From UBA1240 sp045599185 (GTDB taxonomy: Bacteria > Spirochaetota > Spirochaetia > Treponematales > Treponemataceae), in the NCBI GenBank assembly GCA_045599185.1, contig JAZRVO010000012.1:62001-126000 (forward strand): 64,000 nucleotides of DNA, written 5' to 3'. This document shows, piece by piece, positions 51,024-58,818 of the stretch. The position numbers and the translations under genes are program-made. Numbering within the stretch: the first letter of the stretch is position 1; each line of letters starts with the position of its first letter. The notes under the pieces are model-generated. The model was not told the origin of the DNA, searched no databases, and worked only from the letters and a program-made list of their open reading frames with translations.

Positions 51024-51560
51024 ATGATTATTGAAGATAACAAAGTTGTAGCTATTGACTACATTCTTAAAAACAAAGACGGCGAGATTATTGATGAATC
51101 TAAAAACGCCGGTCCTTTAGAATATTTGCAGGGTCATCACGACATTATCATCGGTCTTGAGAAAGCCCTGCTTGGCAAAAGCGAAGGCGATAAAGTTTCC
51201 GTGGCAATTGAACCGGCCGAAGCTTACGGCGAAATTGATCCGAACCTTATCGTTGACGTAGCAAAAGACGGTTTTCCGCCGGAAATTACCGTTGAAGTTG
51301 GAATGCAGTTCCAGACAGAAAGCGGCCACATTGTTACCGTAAAGAAAATTAACGAAAATACTGTTACCGTTGACGCAAACCATTTTCTGGCCGGTGAACA
51401 GCTGTTTTTTGACGTAACAATCGTTTCGGTGCGTGATGCAACCGAAGACGAAATTGCAAACGGCCTTTACCGTGGCTGCGGTTGCGGTTGCGGCGGTGAC
51501 TGTGGTGATGACTGCAACTGTGGCGGTGGCTGCGGCGGCAACTGTAACTGCGGTAACTGA
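51024..51560 (+). CDS. slyD: FKBP-type peptidyl-prolyl isomerase, SlyD-like, with Cys-rich tail
   Basis: Folding helper and metal-handling protein. 178 residues: FKBP domain (1-70 and 125-150) with the IF chaperone insert (about 72-125: PAEAYGEIDPNLIVDVAKDGFPPEITVEVGMQFQ), the SlyD layout. The last 28 residues are Gly/Cys/Asp with nine cysteines (GCGCGCGGDCGDDCNC and onward) in place of the His-rich tail of E. coli SlyD, suggesting soft-metal or nickel/zinc binding. Directly after the Nfu gene and before a PrsW-like protease gene, all on the plus strand. Confidence 0.9.
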   Translation: MIIEDNKVVAIDYILKNKDGEIIDESKNAGPLEYLQGHHDIIIGLEKALLGKSEGDKVSVAIEPAEAYGEIDPNLIVDVAKDGFPPEITVEVGMQFQTESGHIVTVKKINENTVTVDANHFLAGEQLFFDVTIVSVRDATEDEIANGLYRGCGCGCGGDCGDDCNCGGGCGGNCNCGN

Positions 51561-51582
51561 TTTATTGCTTTTGCCAGAACCA

Positions 51583-52224
51583 ATGAACATTCTTCTTTCC
51601 GTATCAGTTTGTTTGTTGCCTCTTTTTTTGGCAGAAGCTTTTGCATTTTTCATTTTGAAATTGAAAAGCCCGAAATATGCCCTTGCGCCTGTTTTGGGCT
51701 TTTTTTCTGTTCTTGTGCCGGGCTTTTTAATAAGCATTGCAGATTATTTTTTCAATTTTGCCCCAGACAAAATACAAAGCATTGGTTCGCTTTTGGTTTA
51801 CAACCTGTTTTTTGTGGCTTTAATTGAAGAAACGGTAAAATTTTTTGCGCTGAAAAATTTTTACTGTTTTCTGCGGCAAACTGAACAGATGGAAAACCGC
51901 CAGCTGTTTATGGCACTTACCCTTGGCATAGCTTTTGGCGTAGGCGAATGCATTTTTTACCTTGCCGGAATCAGCCATTTTTCAATTTTGCGCCCTTTTA
52001 CCGCGGTTTTGCTGCACGGCGCATGCACCTGCGTTTGTGCTCAAAGTTTTTTTATTTCAAAAAGCCGCCGCCCGCTGGCTAACAGCGCATATTTTTTAGC
52101 AAAAGCCGTTGTTTTACATGGCCTGTACAATTTTTTTGTAAGCCTTGGCGGCTTTTTTTATGTTTTTGCGGCACTTATCCTGCTTTTTTCCATTTACAGC
52201 GCCTGCTGTAAAATTGAAAAATAA
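51583..52224 (+). CDS. PrsW-family intramembrane protease
   Basis: Polytopic membrane protein of the PrsW (M82) family, whose characterised member cuts an anti-sigma factor in Bacillus. From ATG 51583 213 residues with about seven hydrophobic segments. Family motifs: VALIEETVKFFALKNF (EExxK), GVGECIFYLAG, and the two His motifs AVLLHGACTC and VVLHGLYNFF. A longer frame upstream reads through the slyD tail and is rejected. The start codon lacks a clear ribosome site; it is 22 bases after slyD and may be coupled. Substrate unknown. Confidence 0.82.
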   Translation: MNILLSVSVCLLPLFLAEAFAFFILKLKSPKYALAPVLGFFSVLVPGFLISIADYFFNFAPDKIQSIGSLLVYNLFFVALIEETVKFFALKNFYCFLRQTEQMENRQLFMALTLGIAFGVGECIFYLAGISHFSILRPFTAVLLHGACTCVCAQSFFISKSRRPLANSAYFLAKAVVLHGLYNFFVSLGGFFYVFAALILLFSIYSACCKIEK

Positions 52225-52248
52225 TCAACACTTTGCTATTCTTGCCTT

Positions 52249-53172
52249 ATGAACGCAAATTTCTGGATTGTTGCCCAGCAGGTTTTAATTTTGTTCCTTA
52301 TGATTTTAACCGGCTACATCTGCACAAAATTAAAATTTTTCAGCGACCAGGGCATTAAAGACCTTACTAAATTCATACTTCACATCGTAATTCCCTGCGT
52401 AATCATCAGTTCTTTTCACCGCCAGTACGATTCAGCAATGATGAAAGGTCTGCTGCTTTCGCTTTTGGCGGCAGTTATTGCCCACCTTTTAAACATTGCG
52501 GTTGCGTCTGTTTTCATCCGCGACAAAGAGCAGGCGCGGAAGGCGGTTTTGCAGTTCGGACTGGTTTTTTCCAACTGCGGCTATATGGCACTGCCGCTGC
52601 AAAATGCGCTTTTGGGCGCAGACGGCGTGTTTTTTGGTGCCGCGTACAACGCAATTTACAACATTTTCAACTGGACTTATGGCCTTATTATTATGAATCC
52701 GGCCAAGGAAATGAAGCTGAAAAAAGTTTTTCTGAATCCCGGCATTATAGGCGTTTTTTTAGGCCTGATTTTCTTTTTAACGCCGCTTAAGCTGCCGCAA
52801 ATTCTTCTTGCGCCGGTGCAGGGGTTTGCCGCCCTTAACACGCCGCTACCAATGGTAGTTATTGGCTATTATTTGTGCCAGATTACCAGCTTTGCCGTGC
52901 TAAAAGACAAAACGCTTTCTTTCAGCGTGTTTTTGCGGCTGGTTTTTCTGCCGCTTTTAACGGTTCTGGTGCTTTACCTGTGCAGTTTCCGCGGAAGCGT
53001 GCTGCTTTCGGCGGTTATTTCGGCGGCGGCACCAAGCGGCGCAAATACGGTTATGTTTTCCGTTATGTACGGAAGGGATTCCAGGCTTGCGGTTACAATG
53101 GTTTCAATTACTACGTTTTTTTCCATTATTACAATGCCGCTTATTGTGGCACTTACAATGAACATTATGTAA
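52249..53172 (+). CDS. AEC-family (auxin efflux carrier-like) transporter
   Basis: Integral membrane permease, 307 residues with about ten hydrophobic segments in two halves of five (1-150 and 165-307). Family features: TGYICTKLKFFSDQGIKDLTKFILHIVIPCVIISSF, FSNCGYMALPLQNALLGADGVFFGAAYNAIYNIFNWTYG, and SAAAPSGANTVMFSVMYGRD. Bacterial members include malate or malonate permeases, but the substrate is not deducible. Starts 24 bases after the PrsW-like gene, so probably the end of the nfu-slyD-prsW-AEC run. Confidence 0.88.
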   Translation: MNANFWIVAQQVLILFLMILTGYICTKLKFFSDQGIKDLTKFILHIVIPCVIISSFHRQYDSAMMKGLLLSLLAAVIAHLLNIAVASVFIRDKEQARKAVLQFGLVFSNCGYMALPLQNALLGADGVFFGAAYNAIYNIFNWTYGLIIMNPAKEMKLKKVFLNPGIIGVFLGLIFFLTPLKLPQILLAPVQGFAALNTPLPMVVIGYYLCQITSFAVLKDKTLSFSVFLRLVFLPLLTVLVLYLCSFRGSVLLSAVISAAAPSGANTVMFSVMYGRDSRLAVTMVSITTFFSIITMPLIVALTMNIM

Positions 53173-53594
53173 TAAAGCCTTGCTTCGGCGTTTTTTTGCA
53201 AAAAATTGAAACGGTTAAATTTAAAATTTTTTGCTTTAAATATTTATTTTTAAGAACGGCTAAATTCAACTTTGAGAATGGCCGTTCTAAAATTTGAGAA
53301 CGGCTAGAAAAATTTTTAAACATAGCCGCAAAATTTTTTTGCGGGAACAGTTAATTTTTTTCTTATAGGTTCAATTTCGAGTTTTATAAAAAAGACCAAA
53401 AGTCATCTATATAATTGTGACAAAGACAGGCACAGACACGAAAAAAAATACGCCGGGCGTATGCACAAGTCTTTTTTTTTCTGCGCCATAGCAGTGCCTG
53501 TTAGCGCCTTGCCGGATTTTATTAGCGTGCGATGTCTGTTTTTTTGTATAAATTTTAAAAAATGCATATTTATGCAATTTTCGGCGCTTCTGCA
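53173..53594. repeat. Gene-free region with short inverted and direct repeats
   Basis: No supported gene. AGAACGGC (53253-53260) and GCCGTTCT (53281-53288) are perfect arms, and AGAACGGCTA recurs at about 53297. CCGC-AAAATTTTTTT-GCGG at about 53325 is another hairpin. ATACGCCGGGCGTAT near 53448 is a tight palindrome with a T-run on its minus side, a possible minus-strand terminator, and CAGGCAC (about 53429) mirrors GTGCCTG (about 53493). Confidence 0.5.
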
Positions 53595-53623
53595 TTGAAG
53601 TTTTTTTTGTGTTGAGCTATATT
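53595..53623 (+). promoter_or_regulatory. Sigma-70 promoter of gdhA
   Basis: TTGAAG (53595-53600), 17-base spacer, TATATT (53618-53623). It places the transcript start near 53630, about 15 bases before the first hexaloop hairpin and 310 bases before the gdhA start. Confidence 0.6.
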
Positions 53624-53642
53624 CTTTAATTAGCAGTGTTTG

Positions 53643-53779
53643 TTAGCACAACCAATGGCGGTTTTGCTAGTGCAATGGCGCATAAAACGCTGTTTCATTT
53701 CTTTTTTTCTTTTGGCTCAATTACCGAGCCCCGACTTTGTGCGGCAGTTTTGCGCACGTCTTTGTTCAATGGCGAACAA
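53643..53779 (+). promoter_or_regulatory. gdhA leader with three AATGGC hexaloop hairpins
   Basis: Hairpin 1: TTAGCACAACC (53643-53653) pairs with GGTTTTGCTAG (53660-53670), one internal mismatch, loop AATGGC. Hairpin 2: GTGC (53670-53673) with GCAT (53680-53683), loop AATGGC; it shares base 53670 with the outermost wobble of hairpin 1. Hairpin 3: TTGTTC (53762-53767) with GAACAA (53774-53779), perfect, loop AATGGC. Hairpins 1 and 2 lie back to back as in ANTAR target RNAs, and a T-rich stretch (about 53692-53712) follows. A further GC-rich stem at 53781-53810 has no T-run. The rest of the leader to 53942 is unexplained. Confidence 0.75.
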
Positions 53780-53942
53780 CGGTTGGGGGCGTTTTGCTTT
53801 GCCCCAAACCAGCAATCATTATTCAGTACAATGTTTCTTTTTAGAAATGTTATAAATGAACCGCGGGCATAAATGCTTTGTGCAGATGAAGCGTTGCTTC
53901 GTTAAAAATGTTCGCTTAGTAAAAATAAAAGGTGGTAACTAA

Positions 53943-55301
53943 ATGAAAAACGCTTACGTATCACGCATTTGGGAAGAGGTTAAAGCAAAAAACGCTAATG
54001 AACCTGAATTCCTTCAGGCTGTAGAAGAAGTTCTTACAACTCTCGAACCAGCTGTTGATCAGATGCCAGAACTGGAACCAAACGCAGTTCTCGAAAGACT
54101 CGTTGAACCAGAACGTGTTATTCAGTTCCGTGTTCCGTGGATGGACGATGCTGGCAACTATCATGTAAACCGCGGTTTCCGTGTTCAGTACAACAGTGCT
54201 ATCGGACCTTACAAAGGCGGTCTCCGCTTCTCTAAAGAAGTTAACCTTTCAGTTCTCAAATTCCTCGGATTTGAACAGATTCTTAAAAACTCTCTTACAA
54301 CTCTCCCAATGGGTGGTGGTAAAGGTGGTTCAGACTTCGATCCACACGGAAAATCAGACAAAGAAGTTATGCGTTTCTGCCAGTCTTTCATGACAGAATT
54401 GTACCGCCACATTGGTGCAGACGTTGACGTTCCAGCTGGTGACAAAAACGTTGGCGGACGCGAAATCGGTTACTTGTTCGGTCAGTACAAACGCATCCGT
54501 GACGAATTCACTGGTGTTCTTACAGGTAAAGGCCTTGCATTCGGCGGTTCTTTGATTCGCCCTGAAGCTACAGGTTACGGACTTATCTACTTTGCACGCG
54601 AAATGCTCAAAGTTAAAGGTCAGGATTTCAAAGGAAAGACTTGTGTAGTTTCTGGTTCAGGAAACGTTGCTCAGTACGCTGCTGAAAAAATCATTCAGTT
54701 GGGCGGAAAAGTTGTTACACTTTCTGACTCTAACGGATACATCTACGATGCAGACGGCATTACACAGGAAAAACTTGACTGGGTTAAAGACCTTAAGAAC
54801 GTTAAACGCGGCCGCATTTCTGAATATGTTAAACAGTTCCCATCTGCAAAATACTTTGAAGGCAAAAAAGTTTGGGAAGTTAAATGTGACTGTGCATTCC
54901 CATGTGCAACACAGAACGAACTTCTTGAAGCTGATGCAGAAATGCTCTTGAAGAACGGTGTTAAACTGGTTGCTGAAGGTGCAAACATGCCTTCTGACAA
55001 CGCTGCAGCTGCTAAATTCCAGGCAGCAAAAACCATGTATGCTCCTGGTAAAGCTTCTAATGCTGGTGGTGTTGCAACATCTGGTCTCGAAATGTCTCAG
55101 AACTCAGAACGCCTTTCTTGGTCTGCTGCTGAAGTTGATGCTAAACTTGACGGAATCATGTGCAACATTCATGACAACTGTCTCAACACAGCAAAACGTT
55201 TCGGTCTTATCGAAGGCGAATACGTTAACTACCAGGCTGGTGCAAACATTGCTGGTTTCGTAAAAGTTGCTGAAGCAATGATCGCTCAGGGATTGGTATA
55301 A
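53943..55301 (+). CDS. gdhA: Glutamate dehydrogenase (hexameric, probably NADP-specific)
   Basis: Reductive amination of 2-oxoglutarate to glutamate, the low-affinity ammonium-fixing route beside glnN. 452 residues, class I hexameric type: IGPYKGGLRFSKEVNLSVLKFLGFEQ, catalytic Lys in LPMGGGKGGSDFDP near residue 128, VPAGDKNVGGREIGYLFGQYK, Rossmann VVSGSGNVAQYAAEK near 240. The nucleotide motif GSGNVA and the length favour NADP(H) use. AAAGGTGG precedes the ATG. The codon choice (GGT, GTT, GCT, CTC) differs from neighbours and suggests strong expression. Preceded by a long leader with hexaloop hairpins, followed by a strong terminator. Confidence 0.97.
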   Translation: MKNAYVSRIWEEVKAKNANEPEFLQAVEEVLTTLEPAVDQMPELEPNAVLERLVEPERVIQFRVPWMDDAGNYHVNRGFRVQYNSAIGPYKGGLRFSKEVNLSVLKFLGFEQILKNSLTTLPMGGGKGGSDFDPHGKSDKEVMRFCQSFMTELYRHIGADVDVPAGDKNVGGREIGYLFGQYKRIRDEFTGVLTGKGLAFGGSLIRPEATGYGLIYFAREMLKVKGQDFKGKTCVVSGSGNVAQYAAEKIIQLGGKVVTLSDSNGYIYDADGITQEKLDWVKDLKNVKRGRISEYVKQFPSAKYFEGKKVWEVKCDCAFPCATQNELLEADAEMLLKNGVKLVAEGANMPSDNAAAAKFQAAKTMYAPGKASNAGGVATSGLEMSQNSERLSWSAAEVDAKLDGIMCNIHDNCLNTAKRFGLIEGEYVNYQAGANIAGFVKVAEAMIAQGLV

Positions 55302-55324
55302 TTTTAGCTAATCTTTAGTAGATT

Positions 55325-55354
55325 AAAAAAGGAGTCCTTCGGGACTCCTTTTTT
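55325..55354 (+). terminator. Terminator after gdhA
   Basis: AAAAAAGGAGTCC pairs with GGACTCCTTTTTT around a TTCG tetraloop, followed by further T. Confidence 0.95.
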
Positions 55355-55406
55355 TTGCCGCAAGCTGAATCAGGCTTGGTTCTGCATTCCGTGGCAGATG
55401 CTAGGA

Positions 55407-56414
55407 CTATTTCAGCTGGGCTTTTATTTCTTCCAGAACCTTAATATCCTGAATTGCAGAAGATAAAGGCGACTTCAATTCGGCCTTTCCGTCAAGAAAA
55501 TCTACCGCATTTTTTACCATTCCGGAAAAATAACCTGTTTTTTTGGGCAGCTTTACCGCCTTGTCTTTTGAAAGGGAAAAAAAGCCGGTATAAAGCTTTG
55601 ATTCCTGCCGTTTGTAAAACTTTGCATAACCGTTCCCAACGCAAATGCGGCCTTCAGTTCCCAGAATATCAATTCCAAAAGAAAAAAAACGGCTTCTTCC
55701 GCTCATTGCAATTTGAATTTCGCTGCATTTTGAAGTAGAAAAACTTGCCGTAAAGTTTCGTACTGCGTTTTTTTCGTCTTTATAAATGCCCGTAACCACA
55801 GGCTTTGCCAGTTCTTCGCCTAAAAGAAACTGAATTATGTCTACAAGATGCGTGCCGTCGTGAAGCAGACTGTATGCGCCGTCTTTTTCAAATTCTTCGC
55901 CATAAATTCTAAGCCCGGAATACAGTTCGCCGCGAAATGTCTGAAGCGTGCCGATTTTTGGCAAATAATTTCTGGCGGCAACATAGTCGGCCGAAAAACG
56001 CCTTTCGTGATTTACCATAACAGGCACATTGTTTTCTTTTGAACAGGCAGAAATTTTTTCTGCTTCCTGCAAATTAAGGGCAACCGGTTTTTCTAAAATT
56101 ACCAGTTTTGGCCGGGCTTTTATTGCCTTAATGCATTCTTCCAGGTGGGCATCTTCGTTTACGGCAACGGTAACAATGTCCGGGCAAATTGAACCGTAAA
56201 GTTCATCGCTGGAAGGAAAGATTTTTCCGCCTTTTACATAATTCTGCCAGTTTTTAAGTTTTTCACTGTCTTTGTCGGCGGCCGCCACCAGCTGAATGTT
56301 TTTATTGTTTTTCAAAGCCATTGTGTGAGAAGCAGGCTGTTCCCGTTTTTTATCAAACCCAAGGGAAAAACCAATTCTTCCGACACCAATAATTGCAGCA
56401 GTATAAGTTCTCAT
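55407..56414 (-). CDS. Gfo/Idh/MocA-family oxidoreductase
   Basis: NAD(P)-dependent oxidoreductase of the glucose-fructose oxidoreductase/inositol dehydrogenase family, usually acting on sugars or cyclitols. 335 residues: N-terminal Rossmann AAIIGVGRIGFSLG, the family EKP motif in LVILEKPVALNLQEAEKI near residue 95, catalytic-domain HERRFSADYVAAR and LLHDGTHLVDIIQFLLGEE, where the conserved His sits. The family's later beta-sheet domain is complete. No signal peptide and no ribosome site seen. Substrate unknown; no sugar genes adjacent. Confidence 0.88.
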   Translation of the reverse strand: MRTYTAAIIGVGRIGFSLGFDKKREQPASHTMALKNNKNIQLVAAADKDSEKLKNWQNYVKGGKIFPSSDELYGSICPDIVTVAVNEDAHLEECIKAIKARPKLVILEKPVALNLQEAEKISACSKENNVPVMVNHERRFSADYVAARNYLPKIGTLQTFRGELYSGLRIYGEEFEKDGAYSLLHDGTHLVDIIQFLLGEELAKPVVTGIYKDEKNAVRNFTASFSTSKCSEIQIAMSGRSRFFSFGIDILGTEGRICVGNGYAKFYKRQESKLYTGFFSLSKDKAVKLPKKTGYFSGMVKNAVDFLDGKAELKSPLSSAIQDIKVLEEIKAQLK

Positions 56415-56541
56415 GCAATTATTATCGCCCGATTTTTAATAACAGTACAATTGAACCGTTTAGCCGTAAGGGCGCTTTTTTTTGTTCAGGCTTTTTAACA
56501 AGCGGGCAAATGTGCAGAAAACTAAAAAAATGTATATAGTT

Positions 56542-56553
56542 AACCGTTCGGTT
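56542..56553. promoter_or_regulatory. AACCG-TT-CGGTT palindrome, likely repressor operator
   Basis: A perfect 12-base palindrome just after a TGTATATAGT extended -10-like sequence and 52 bases before the small transporter gene. Such ACCGNNCGGT palindromes are typical of TetR-type operators. No regulator gene is adjacent. Confidence 0.5.
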
Positions 56554-56605
56554 GGGATTTTTCGGCACGACAGAACAAATTATTAATTTAACGGGAGGAA
56601 CTGTT

Positions 56606-57034
56606 ATGTTCAGTTATGTCTGGCCTTTGGGGCTTGTAGTATTGTCAAATGTTTTTTATCAGATTTGTGCAAAATCAGTTCCAGATAAAATGAATCCATT
56701 TGCATCACTAACAATAACTTATGTGACAGGCGCGATAGTGTCTTTGATTATGTATCTTGCATTAAACAAAGGCGGAAACATTATTCACGAATACCAGAAA
56801 ACCAACTGGGCACCGTTTGTTTTAGGGTTCGTCATTGTTGGGTTGGAAGTTGGATACATTTATGCGTATAAGGCAGGCTGGCCGGTAAGCGTTGCCCAGA
56901 TTGTTCAGGCAGCAGTTCTTGCGGTTATATTAATATTTATTGGTTACATGCTTTATAAAGAAGCAATTACATGGAATAAAACAGCAGGAATAATTGTTTG
57001 TCTGGCGGGATTGGGATTGATTAACATGAAATAA
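56606..57034 (+). CDS. Small drug/metabolite transporter (half-size EamA/SMR-like)
   Basis: 142-residue membrane protein with about five hydrophobic segments, equal to one half of an EamA-type transporter, so it probably works as a dimer. PLGLVVLSNVFYQICAKSVPDKMNPFASLTITYVTGAIVS and the C-terminal AVILIFIGYMLYKEAITWNKTAGIIVCLAGLGLINMK follow the EamA pattern. ATG 56606 has GGGAGGAACTGTT upstream; the extra 18 codons of the open frame are rejected. It sits under a TetR-like operator, suggesting inducible efflux. This and the next three genes are more AT-rich than surrounding DNA. Confidence 0.8.
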   Translation: MFSYVWPLGLVVLSNVFYQICAKSVPDKMNPFASLTITYVTGAIVSLIMYLALNKGGNIIHEYQKTNWAPFVLGFVIVGLEVGYIYAYKAGWPVSVAQIVQAAVLAVILIFIGYMLYKEAITWNKTAGIIVCLAGLGLINMK

Positions 57035-57074
57035 TAATTGAACAGGTAAACTTGATAAAGAGGCGATTTTCAGC

Positions 57075-57503
57075 ATGGAATACAGAGAAGTTACGGAAAA
57101 TGATTATAAAGGCTTAGCAAAGGCAATGGCTTGTGCCTATTCTGAAGAACCCTGGAATGAAAATTGGAGCGAAGAGAAGGCAATTAGAAGAGTAAAAGCG
57201 ATACTGGGAAACTACGAGGCAATTGGTTTAGCAGCAGTGGATAACGGAATTATCAAGGGCGGACTATTGGGCTTTGTCGATCCTTACGCGAAAGAAGATT
57301 TCTTTTATGTTTCTGAAATATTTGTTGTTCCTGAGAACAAAAAAACAGGCATTGGGAAGAATTTACTTAAGGCGTTAGAGACTATTTTGAAAGGAAAGGG
57401 AATCTCCGTTGTTCAATTGATGTCAATTGAACCAAATGAAATGTTTTATAACAAATGCGGACTAAAAAAAGATGATGTTTCGGTTCTTTTTAAACGCTGC
57501 TAA
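57075..57503 (+). CDS. GNAT-family N-acetyltransferase
   Basis: Acetyl-CoA-dependent acetyltransferase of unknown acceptor. 142 residues with the GNAT core: GGLLGFVDPY strand, FYVSEIFVVPENKKTGIGKNLLKALE (the pyrophosphate-binding Q/R-x-x-G-x-G/A motif near residue 95) and C-terminal NEMFYNKCGLKKDDVSVLFKR. The early sequence EEPWNENWSEEKA resembles aminoglycoside 6'-acetyltransferase-like members, so antibiotic modification is conceivable but not shown. Starts 41 bases after the transporter gene. Confidence 0.85.
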   Translation: MEYREVTENDYKGLAKAMACAYSEEPWNENWSEEKAIRRVKAILGNYEAIGLAAVDNGIIKGGLLGFVDPYAKEDFFYVSEIFVVPENKKTGIGKNLLKALETILKGKGISVVQLMSIEPNEMFYNKCGLKKDDVSVLFKRC

Positions 57504-57583
57504 AAATGATAATCCGTGAAGGATATGATTTCGATTATATTATCCCAATTCCAGTTTTATAATTCAAATTAAGGTGGCAAGGA

Positions 57584-57944
57584 ATGAATGCTTTAGATTG
57601 CATAATGAACAGGCACAGTTACCGTGGCGAATATTTAACTGACATTATTCCATCAAAAAATGATTTGAGAAAAATAATGGAAGCAGGCTTGGCCGCACCA
57701 TCCGGGTGCAACAAACAGACAACAAGCCTGATTGCGGTTGACGATTCAGCTATTGCAGAAAAAATTAAAGCCGTAATAGACCCGCCCATTGATAAATCTC
57801 AGTTTGTTACGTCTCTAAAGTTAAAGTACGGTATCTAAAGTGTTAAAATTCAAAACAATTCCTGCACATATGGAAGAGGCTTTGTATGGCAAAGGTATCG
57901 ACAAATGTAACAGCTGTCTGAAATGTTATATTCCTTATGTATAA
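57584..57944 (+). pseudogene. Broken nitroreductase-like gene
   Basis: An 84-codon frame (57584-57838) encodes only the N-terminal third of a nitroreductase: MNALDCIMNRHSYRGEYL and MEAGLAAPSGCNKQTTSLIAV, the FMN-binding start of the fold, then stops. Shortly after, in another frame (57840-57944), 34 codons encode IPAHMEEALYGKGIDKCNSCLKCYIPYV, a Cys-rich tail of uncertain origin. An intact nitroreductase gene follows at 58051. Most simply this is a decayed paralogue or the scar of a deletion; a real 84-residue protein is less likely. Confidence 0.65.
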
Positions 57945-58050
57945 GATGTAGAAAACATAAAACATTCTAGAAAGCCAAATGACTGAAGGACTCGCCGCTT
58001 TTAGGTTTTGTATTAAGTAATGAATAAATCTAATAAACAAGGAAACTGAA

Positions 58051-58713
58051 ATGACATTAAAAGAAGCTGTTTATGAACGACACACAGTTAGAAAGTATAC
58101 TGCGAAACCAATTGCTGCCGACAAGGTTGAACTTTTGAAAAACTGCATAAAGGAAAACAATGAAAAATATGGATTAAACATCGAACTTGTAACAAACAAT
58201 GGCGATGGAATCCCAGGTTTAGCCAAACTGTTCTTTGCAAAGGGGGTAAACAATTATTTTGTACTTGCAGGAAAAGACAGTGCTGACTTGGACGAAAAAC
58301 TTGGATATTGCAGCTCAGTGTTGATGCTTTATGCTCAGACGCTTGGATTGAATACATGGTGGATTGGAACTACATACAGCAAAAAAGGTGCAGCAAAGAA
58401 TGTTTCAAGTGATGTAAAAATTAATGGAATCATTGCAGTTGGTCATGGTCAGGATTCGGGAGTTCAGCACAAGATGAAGACTGCTCAAGATGTCAGCTCG
58501 TATGAAGGAGATGTCCCGGACTGGTTCAATGCAGGAGTGGACGCATTGCTTCATGATCCTACAGCATTGAATAAAATGATGTACACTGTGAAAGGTTCTG
58601 GTAACAAAGTTTCTATCACATGCAACAACGGAAGCTTCTCTGGTATTGATCTCGGAATCGGTAAAAATCATTTTGAAGTTGGCGCCGGAAAAGAAAACTT
58701 TGAATGGGAATAG
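58051..58713 (+). CDS. Nitroreductase-family protein
   Basis: FMN-dependent NAD(P)H oxidoreductase fold. 220 residues: N-terminal TLKEAVYERHTVRKYTAKPI with the phosphate-binding Arg residues, then KLGYCSSVLMLYAQTLGLNTWWIGTTYSKKGA, KINGIIAVGHGQD, close to the TM1586-like nitroreductase subgroup. The C-terminal 60 residues (DWFNAGVDALLHDPTALNKMMYTVKG onward) are an extension with a beta-rich end. AAGGAAACTGAA precedes the ATG. Substrate unknown. Part of the AT-rich island with the broken copy. Confidence 0.85.
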   Translation: MTLKEAVYERHTVRKYTAKPIAADKVELLKNCIKENNEKYGLNIELVTNNGDGIPGLAKLFFAKGVNNYFVLAGKDSADLDEKLGYCSSVLMLYAQTLGLNTWWIGTTYSKKGAAKNVSSDVKINGIIAVGHGQDSGVQHKMKTAQDVSSYEGDVPDWFNAGVDALLHDPTALNKMMYTVKGSGNKVSITCNNGSFSGIDLGIGKNHFEVGAGKENFEWE

Positions 58714-58764
58714 GGTAAGACTGCTCTTCAAGTAGCTATATATTTTTGAAATGCCTGCTGAAAC

Positions 58765-58802
58765 AAAAAAGCACTTTTTCCGTATGAAAGAAGTGCTTTT
58801 TT
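58765..58802. terminator. Bidirectional terminator
   Basis: AAAAAAGCACTT (58765-58776) and AAGTGCTTTTTT (58791-58802) between convergent genes. Confidence 0.85.
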
Positions 58803-58818
58803 TGCTTTAAACAAACAA

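Noticed and set aside
53636..53872. 71-78 codon plus-strand frames in the gdhA leader
   Set aside because: They have no ribosome site and run through the hexaloop hairpins; the conserved features are RNA loops, not codons.
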